NCBI GenBank assembly: GCA_016785225.1
Contig: JAFBJZ010000740.1
Coordinates: forward strand, 186,001 to 250,000
Source: Psettodes erumei
Lineage: Eukaryota; Chordata; Actinopteri; Pleuronectiformes; Psettodidae
Reading direction: 5' to 3'
DNA length: 64,000 bases
The notes beneath the pieces were generated by a model. The model was not told the DNA's origin, did not search any database, and saw only the letters and a program-made list of their open reading frames with translations. The translations under genes were made by a program, and so were the position numbers. Positions 58,801 through 64,000 of this stretch are shown here, piece by piece; within the stretch, counting starts at the first letter, position 1; each line of letters opens with the position of its first letter.

Positions 58801-61093
58801 AATGAGTCGTGGAGTTCCAAGGCGGGACCAGGCGCGGCGGAGAGGGAGGAGGAGACATCACCTTATGCTCCTGGTGGCGGTCCAGCAGGGCCTCGGCTCC
58901 GGCCACGTCGTTGGCCAGTTCGTCGGCGTTGATGAGGGCCTTCATCTCCGTCACCCAGCTGGTCAGATCCCTGAAGTCGGCAGTGAAACGCTGCAGCCTG
59001 AAAGACACGAGAGGGCAGGAGTGAGCGGGCCTCCCCGTTTAACGCGGCGGAGCGGCACGTTCGAGCGACGTGGCTCGGCAGCCTATCGCCAGGCGGCGCG
59101 CGGTACTTCACTGGTAGGAGTCGTTGAGGCGGGCGTGGCGCTCGGCAGCCAGCGTGCGAATCTGCTCCCAGTTGGTGACGAGCTCGTCCTTCTTCAGGTG
59201 GATCTGGGAGGCGTTCTGGGGATGGGTCTGCTGCAGGCGCTCGGCGTCGCCGCCCAGCGTGTTCACCTGATTGAGAGAGGACGATCGGAAGTTAGAAGGC
59301 GGAGCTTTTCCCTTTCGGGCGGGCGGGGGCGACGGCCTGCTGAGCGGAACGTGTCCTGCCTTATCTTTCAGGGCGGCCAGGTCTCTCTCCAGCCCCTCGT
59401 GCTTGCGTAGCAGAGCCTGCACGCTGGCCAGGTCGCGACCAAAATCATCGGAGGCCATCAGCTGCTCCTTCTCCTTGATCCAGCTGATGGTCTCGTCCAC
59501 GTCCCTGTTGTCAGAACGCAAAACACATAGCCCGTTATCGCCGCCCTCGTCGCGTGGGTGCCGTCTGTTCGGGCACGGGCTGCCCGACGTACCTGTTGAA
59601 GCGCTGCACCTCGGCGGCCCCGAACAGCTTGCCCTGCCTCTGCTGGGCCAGGCCCTTCAGGCGCTGCCAGGCGGCGTTGACCTCGTCCTGCTTGCGAACG
59701 ATGAGCTCGCCCTCGGGGTGGCTCTCCTGGATCAGCTTGGCCGCCAGCTGGTTCACCTCGTTCACGCGCTCCTCGTGGGCGGCCAGGTCCGTCTGGAACT
59801 CCTCGAACTTCTTCTGCAGGAGCTCCACGTGCTCCAGGTCCTGGCCCAGCTCCTCGGAGGTGGCCATGGCCTCCTGCGGGGGTGGGAGTTGAATTTGGAC
59901 TGGTTATTTTTCTGGACCAGTTACCGGTGAAGCAGAATAGGCCTGCTTTTCACTTCCTTGTTCAAAGTAACTGGTACCGTTAGCCTGAGAAGAGGAGCGC
60001 CGAAGCTCTGCGAATCTGACCTTATCAGTGATCCAGTCCATGGCATCTTCACACTCACGCAGGTACTGGACCAGTTTCTGGGCCTGCAGGAGACGCATCC
60101 CCTTTTCCTTGGTCCTCTGCAGGAGGAGGTCCCACAGGCGGTGCAGCTCCTCCAGACGAGTCTACCAGGAGGGAAGTCAAAGAAAAGGATGAAAAAAAAA
60201 ACAAAAAAATGGCTGGGTAAACATCTCCATCCCAAGACGAGTATACCACTGGAGCTTTCATTCAGACTTGAATAGAAATGTAATTATCCGGATTCAAAAG
60301 AGGAAAGTGAGTCTAAGCGGATAGCTCGGTCCTCACACCAGAACAAGAGGGGAAAGCGGACTGAGAAGAGCTGGATCTGGAGGAAGTGTCACAGCACTCA
60401 GGAGCAACACAGCAGCTCAGCACCTACTTGGATATACTCAGCCATATTGACACTTGTAACTATGGGTCTCTGTTGAGTCCGGTAAGGCGTGTAGGACTGA
60501 ATCAGATGGGAGGAGTTAACGGCAGACCTGTTTGCTCCTTCGTGACGCAGCCCTGGCGGCCCGGGCCAGCACCGAGACGCACGGTGTCGCTGCACACTGA
60601 CGCTGCGTATGAAATCATCGCTGTGCGCCCTTACCCGAATGGTCTCAGAGGCGAAGTGGCCCTCGGTGATCATCTTGTTTCCAGTGTCGTCCAGTTTGAC
60701 GATGGCCCCGGCGTTGGCCTGAACTTCAGCTTCGAAGGCCTGGTGTTTCTGCAGCTTGCCCTGTGAAAAAAACGAGACGGAGGGAGGGGGTCAACGGAAA
60801 CCGCCACCTACACCATCAGCGCTGAATTCTGGGAAGGGCGTGCCGGGCTGACGGACCTGCAGGTTGGAAGGGTCCTTGTAGTTCTCGTCGGAGGCGATCT
60901 GCAGCTTCTCCTGGATCCACTTCTCCAGCTCGTCTGCGTCGCGGCGGAAGAACTGGAAGCAGTAGGAGTCCTCCAGCTTCTGCCGGCGCATGATGGACAG
61001 CTCCTTGAAGCGCCGGTACCGGTCCAGCACCTGCTGCCGGCGCTCCTGGATGTCCTCGGCTGTCTCCAGCACCTTGGCCCCTGCGGTGTCCAT
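42827..61093 (-). CDS. sptan1: Alpha-II spectrin (non-erythroid alpha-fodrin), all 55 coding exons
   Basis: The protein is the alpha chain of the spectrin tetramer that lines the plasma membrane and links actin, ankyrin and calmodulin. Joining 55 exons gives about 2479 residues with every phase in agreement, against about 2472-2477 for mammals. Order: an N-terminal partial repeat (tetramerisation site), triple-helical spectrin repeats, an SH3 domain inserted in a central repeat (exons 19-20), a cassette and calmodulin-binding region (exons 21-26), more repeats, and a C-terminal EF-hand domain (exons 51-55). The start is MDTAGAKVLETAEDIQERRQ, and the stop follows FTRSLFVN, as in all vertebrate alpha-II chains. 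A non-coding 5' exon must lie upstream, since the coding exon 1 has an acceptor at 61097. Exon coordinates are given in the following entries. Confidence 0.98.
43640..45064 (-). CDS. sptan1: sptan1 exons 48-51 with an 18-nt microexon (TYLLDG): last repeat before the EF hands
   Basis: Exons 44952-45064, 44780-44797 (18 nt), 43928-43982 and 43640-43836. The microexon encodes TYLLDG with split codons at each end, between FHQWLQETR and SCMVEESGTLESQLEATK. Mammals have the same six-residue alternative insert. Skipping it leaves the frame intact (AG/G joins to give R). The last exon carries the helix YTEHSTVGLAQQWDQLDQLG next to the actin-binding end of the heterodimer. Confidence 0.94.
45190..47990 (-). 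CDS. sptan1: sptan1 exons 36-46: distal repeats
   Basis: Exons 47859-47990, 47644-47781, 47460-47564, 47149-47357, 46950-47070, 46683-46804, 46478-46610, 46299-46397, 46035-46194, 45865-45941 and 45575-45784, and then the large 45190-45486 (exon 47 in the running count), to residue 2194. Cores include DFWLSEVEALLASEDYGKDL, SWIKEKKLLVSSEDYGRDL, AWINEKLNLVGSEDYGDTL and SWIGEKENSLKTDDYGRDL. The last exon ends TWFTMEALEETWRNLQKIIK. Confidence 0.97.
48879..48893 (-). CDS. sptan1: sptan1 exon 35: 15-nt microexon (LSKLL)
   Basis: CTGTCCAAGCTGCTG is flanked by CCTTAG and GTAAGT on the minus strand and sits in the 1.1-kb intron between DPTNIQ (exon 34) and SKHQKHQAFEAE (exon 36). I recall that mammalian alpha-II spectrin has an alternative LSKLL insert at exactly this point. 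Inclusion adds five residues in frame. Too short for any open-frame search. Confidence 0.9.
49078..50992 (-). CDS. sptan1: sptan1 exons 27-34: mid-chain repeats
   Basis: Exons 50901-50992, 50484-50628, 50223-50404, 50050-50149, 49761-49958, 49530-49676, 49344-49447 and 49078-49240, residues 1212-1588. Cores include EWIEEKNQALNTDNYGHDL, SWINGIRGLVSSEELAKD, NWMAAREAFLASDDKGDSL and AWISEKLQTATDESYKDPTN. The intron between exons 26 and 27 (50993-52558) holds a MITE. Confidence 0.97.
51398..51709. mobile_element. Mariner-type MITE in sptan1 intron 26
   Basis: The left end AAGGGGACCTGTTCTGC and the right end, on the other strand, AAGGGGACCTGTTATGC form inverted repeats flanked by TA dinucleotides (51396-51397 and 51710-51711), as expected for TA-targeting elements. 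No coding capacity. Confidence 0.8.
52559..53527 (-). CDS. sptan1: sptan1 exons 22-26: protease-sensitive loop and calmodulin-binding region
   Basis: Exons 53329-53527, 53140-53244, 53009-53041 (33 nt), 52880-52915 (36 nt) and 52559-52606 (48 nt), to residue 1211. The last three small exons encode QQELLGAAPGK, DEADSKTASPWK and NIRLAVQTTANFNTIK. In mammals this stretch has a calpain site (VY/GM), a caspase site (DETD/S) and the calmodulin-binding segment beginning KTASPWK. Here KTASPWK is kept, the caspase-like DEADS is conservative, and the calpain residues are changed. All three small exons are multiples of three. Confidence 0.93.
54003..54745. mobile_element. DNA transposon / MITE in sptan1 intron 21
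   Basis: GGGATGCACCGATACCA at 54003-54019 is mirrored by TGGTATCGGTGCATCC at 54730-54745. The interior includes a second repeat with a GTGTGAACCTAGCCTGAG end near 54695, suggesting nesting. GGGATGCACCGAT termini remind me of hAT elements. The target duplication is unclear. Confidence 0.65.
55021..55077 (-). CDS. sptan1: sptan1 exon 21: 57-nt in-frame cassette after the SH3 domain
   Basis: Encodes about LVAKEACSVSVRMKQVEEL between CAG and TAC half-codons. It matches the alternatively spliced insert of about 20 residues known in mammalian alpha-II spectrin (the form with SVSLRMKQVEEL), and is one codon shorter. Its length is a multiple of three, so skipping keeps the frame. A 1.5-kb intron follows. 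Confidence 0.85.
55272..55922 (-). CDS. sptan1: sptan1 exons 19-20: SH3 domain
   Basis: Exons 55788-55922 and 55272-55420, residues 958-1051. The SH3 fold is read as [30 protein letters not shown], then [20 protein letters not shown]. The ALYDY, WW and PAAYV positions that form the proline-binding groove are intact. Confidence 0.97.
56029..57638 (-). CDS. sptan1: sptan1 exons 13-18: repeats leading to the SH3 domain
   Basis: Exons 57434-57638, 57121-57302, 56787-57030, 56572-56694, 56269-56486 and 56029-56121 cover residues 603-957. Repeat cores include LWLYEVEGHLASDDYGKDL, TWIREKEPIAASTNRGKDL and SWMREKEPIVGSTDYGKD. The segment ends in the helix AYGSSIQALKEQAQSCR that precedes the SH3 insertion. 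Confidence 0.97.
57736..61093 (-). CDS. sptan1: sptan1 exons 1-12: tetramerisation helix and first repeats
   Basis: Exons: 60857-61093 (coding part; the exon starts at 61096), 60635-60760, 60021-60161, 59593-59873, 59360-59504, 59112-59266, 58862-58997, 58679-58780, 58435-58572, 58233-58343, 58012-58089 and 57736-57891, for residues 1-602. Exon 1 holds the N-terminal helix C (RYRRFKELSIMRRQKLEDSY) that pairs with the C-terminal partial repeat of beta spectrin. Repeats carry the usual tryptophans (KWIQEKLQ, DWITDK, SWIKEKEQL, NWMSKQEAF). The exon 5 donor appears to be GC rather than GT (see findings). Confidence 0.97.
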
Positions 61094-61096
61094 CTC

Positions 61097-64000
61097 CTGA
61101 GGAGAAACCACAGGCAACGCTCGTCGGTTAGCTGTCCGCCGCGCCGGGTCAAAGCTGCGCGGAGGAGAGCGGCGCAGACGGAAAACAATTTGAAACGATG
61201 ACACTACCTGCTAAGGCCACCACCGGACTGACATATGGGGAACAATGACAGGAAATAGCTCCTCTTTGTGTGTGTGTCTGTATAACAAACAGAGGCTGCT
61301 ACAGCTACGCAGGCTCGTCTCCAGCCTCTCCACAGAGGCTGCGCTTTTCAAACTCTGAAATTCTGCTGATGTCTTAACAGCCCAAAAGAAGAGGGGGTGA
61401 GAAAAGACAGTGGACAGTAGAGACAATCTGTGTCTCCCGGATCTACGACGTCTCCGCTGACACAATCCTGGCTTGGAACTATGAGGCCGGACGCGAGGGG
61501 TGTTTCTCTAAAAACAACCCCCCCGCTTCCCACAGCCCCATCCTGTCCCAAGCTGTGCAACCAAGGGGCCGGCAGCTGAAATGCCAAGCGGGGGTGGGGT
61601 GGGTGGGGGCGGGGGGCGGAAATTCCACACGCATGTGAACAGTAACCAGGCCCGGCCACACAAAGGGGACTGCTGCGGTCAGCTTCTGGCCCCCCCATAG
61701 CCGGCGTCGCCTCGCACGCTAACGCCTGACCAGCCACCCTGCTGGACCGCGACTGCCGCACGGCCGAGTTTCTGGGGGGGTGGGGGGTCGATATTGATCT
61801 GTCTAAACCAAACCGGGGTCAACCAACAGCTGAGAGCAGTGCAGAGTGAGGTGGGGGTGTTTTGATGATGTAGCCAGACAGTTGTACACAAAGCAGTTGC
61901 TCTGAATGGATGGATTAGTGGAGTCAGCACTGCGCCATGGGCGAAAGTGGGCCTTTTTTTATCCCGGGAGGTGCCCCCCCCCCACCCACCTCCCTGACGC
62001 GCATACAGGAACGCACAACGGCGCTCTATAAGCTGATTAGAGCGTCCCTGCCCCGTCCACGGCGCTGAAATCATCGGGGATTTACCCGATTCTGCTGCGA
62101 TGTCGGCGGAGGGGAGCAAACGTAACCAGCGCATCCACAGGTCCGGTGTGTTTCTAGCTGTCTAGCTTTAATCTGATTGGTCAGGGCGACGGCATCAGCC
62201 AGGCGTCGCTCGCATCCGACCCCGTCACAGCGGCCAGGCAATGAGCCCCGCCCACCTCCGACCAGCCCCAAAGAACTTTGTTTGTCTGGTAGAAGAATGA
62301 GGCAAAATCTAATGTAGGGATTTTCCTGGTCTATCTCAGAAACCATGATATCTTGGGAGGGATCCAGATTAGCATCTGGATCCAGGGAGACTCCAGAAAA
62401 TGCATACAGATTTTTATATATGAGAAATATTCTCAAGAAAATATCACACAGCTGATCCAGACCTGAACTTGGGGGAACTTTCAAGCTTTCCTTTAGCTTT
62501 CCACGTAGACCGGGTGGCAGCCGTCAGCAAACGGATATATTTTGCCCCTTTGTACTTTCATTCTTCAGACGGTACAGTGGCAGCCGGTCACCTCCCAGTA
62601 CAGTATCTGATCATACTGGGCGTTAGAAAAGCTGCAACTTCCTCCAAAGCTGTTATTGCTGCGCGTAACGGTGCGTTGATTTACTCCTGTGCTGCACAGT
62701 CTACGTCAGCTGATGCTACGCCGTGTGAATTTCAAAACGGCAGTGACGCATCACTTTTTTTTTTTTTTTTCTTACAGCCACCCCGTCGACTCGGCGTAAA
62801 GATGACAGGGCATTCGGGAGGCGCAGGCACCTCTGCGCCGATACGCAAGAGGGGACCCGTATTCGATTCCGTTCAAGATAGAGCCTGCTGGCAACTACAA
62901 CCAAATTTAAGCGTCCGAGCGGTTCGGCTGGAGGCGCCCCTCCCTGCCGCGCGCGGCCCTGCGGCGGCCGATAGCGCTTCCTGCCTCCTTGTGGCAGCAG
63001 ATAAGCTCCCAGCTGTTTCTGTCTCCTTCAAAAACACGCACACGCTCCGGTATCAGCCGGCGGCACTGCTGCCTCTGGTGGACGGAGGGCTGCGCCGGGA
63101 AAACCTTTGCTCCCCCCTCCGCCCGTCCGAAGTCCGACCCTTTTGCAGGCGGAGAAACGGCTCATTATTACCGCTCTTCTCTGCCTGGACCAGATACAGG
63201 AAGAGGAACTGAAATGTCCTTGAGAATGTTGCATCGCGGCGCGGGGCACCTCTCCGTGTGCGTCTCGCGAGGAGTCTTCAGGGGTTTGGATGATACAGAT
63301 GGAGACCTCCGCTAACGGGACGGACAGTGATCCGATTCCCGCAGAGTCACAGCGCTGGGACTGGCAAAGTTCGACAGAGTAAATATACTTTCATATTGAA
63401 GCTCAATATATCAGTACTGGGTTGACTTGTGCTCCAACGCAAGACAAATCAATAAAGTGGAATAGTTGAAATCCTGAGCGTTTCCTGCCTCTGCCCCCGC
63501 CAACACAGCGACGGCGAGGATCCTGTCTGCCGGCGGCGAGGCAGCTTTAAAAAGCAGCAGAGCTGCGGCGCTGCATGTAGGGAAGGCTGGGAATTCTGCA
63601 AAGCTCCGTTGCTTTCCCTACTGCGTGCAGTTGTTGTAAATAACGACAATCTAACATACAGTATGTCATATTTTGGTTCAAAGAAACCAGTAACCGTTCG
63701 TTTGAGGGGCTACGGCCTTCTAAGTAAGATTCGATCATGGCCATGGGACCTGTAAGTGCTGAGAGGAGAGAGGCCTATTGAACGGAGGACGGGTATTGAT
63801 TCCCTGTCCCTGAAGCGGGCTCAGACCGCGCACCCTTCCTCTTAGAATCCAGAGCGGAGTCCCCGGCAGCTCCCCGCTACGTCCAGCCGAGCGCCCACCC
63901 CGTCACCGCGGGTCCGCTCCAGAACGCGGAAAAGCAAGCGGTCCGCCCCTCGGTCGGCATCCACAGGGGAGCGGATGAAGTCACGCACTTAGCAGCCTCC
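61097..64000 (-). promoter_or_regulatory. sptan1 5' non-coding intron and probable promoter/first exon
   Basis: Coding exon 1 starts with an acceptor (CTCCTCAG/GAGATGG) three bases before the ATG, so at least one non-coding exon lies upstream. GC- and CpG-rich sequence at 62880-63320 and especially 63780-64000 suggests a CpG-island promoter near the right edge. I could not fix the first exon. The rest is intron without recognisable exons. Confidence 0.5.

Noticed and set aside
58706..59410. 234-codon + strand open frame
   Set aside because: Exactly antisense to sptan1 exons 5-8 and running across their introns; a shadow of GC-biased coding sequence.
62469..63212. 247-codon + strand open frame in the GC-rich right end
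   Set aside because: It spans a T run and CpG-rich DNA, resembles no protein family I know, and lies in the 5' non-coding region of sptan1. Probably a chance frame in GC-rich sequence.

Overview
The window is nuclear DNA of a teleost fish. Five intron-rich vertebrate genes and the tail of a sixth can be read exon by exon with GT-AG borders. Introns are compact, microsatellites are frequent, and the dispersed repeats are typical of fish (hAT-, piggyBac- and mariner-type MITEs, non-LTR elements, a Gypsy element). No bacterial, plasmid or phage features are present.

Layout: 475-1382 (+), the last four exons of a UDP-N-acetylhexosamine pyrophosphorylase-like gene (uap1l1). 2749-5071 (+), zdhhc12, complete in 5 exons. 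6823-18740 (-), pkn3, complete in 22 coding exons but with an apparent one-base frameshift in exon 6. 19060-30080, a gene-poor repeat block: a piggyBac-like MITE split by a LINE, a degenerate AT-rich satellite, and a LINE and an internally deleted Gypsy element nested within that satellite. 30426-35473 (+), set, 8 exons. 37621-42435 (+), dync2i2 (wdr34), 9 exons. 42827-61093 (-), sptan1 (alpha-II spectrin), all 55 coding exons including tiny cassette exons, with its non-coding 5' portion and probably its promoter in the last 2-3 kb.

As I recall the human map, zdhhc12, pkn3, set, dync2i2 and sptan1 are neighbours at 9q34.11, so most of the window is a conserved synteny block. The genes do not form a pathway: protein palmitoylation, Rho-effector kinase signalling, histone chaperoning and PP2A inhibition, ciliary dynein-2, and the membrane skeleton. 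They are arranged as convergent pairs (zdhhc12/pkn3 and dync2i2/sptan1). The second pair appears to share one bidirectional poly(A) signal.

I found no evidence of a new biological system. The observations most worth checking are the pkn3 frameshift, a possible GC-AG intron in sptan1, TG repeats downstream of both in-frame sptan1 microexons, the loss of the mammalian calpain-site residues in sptan1, and the nested transposon stratigraphy, which allows relative dating.
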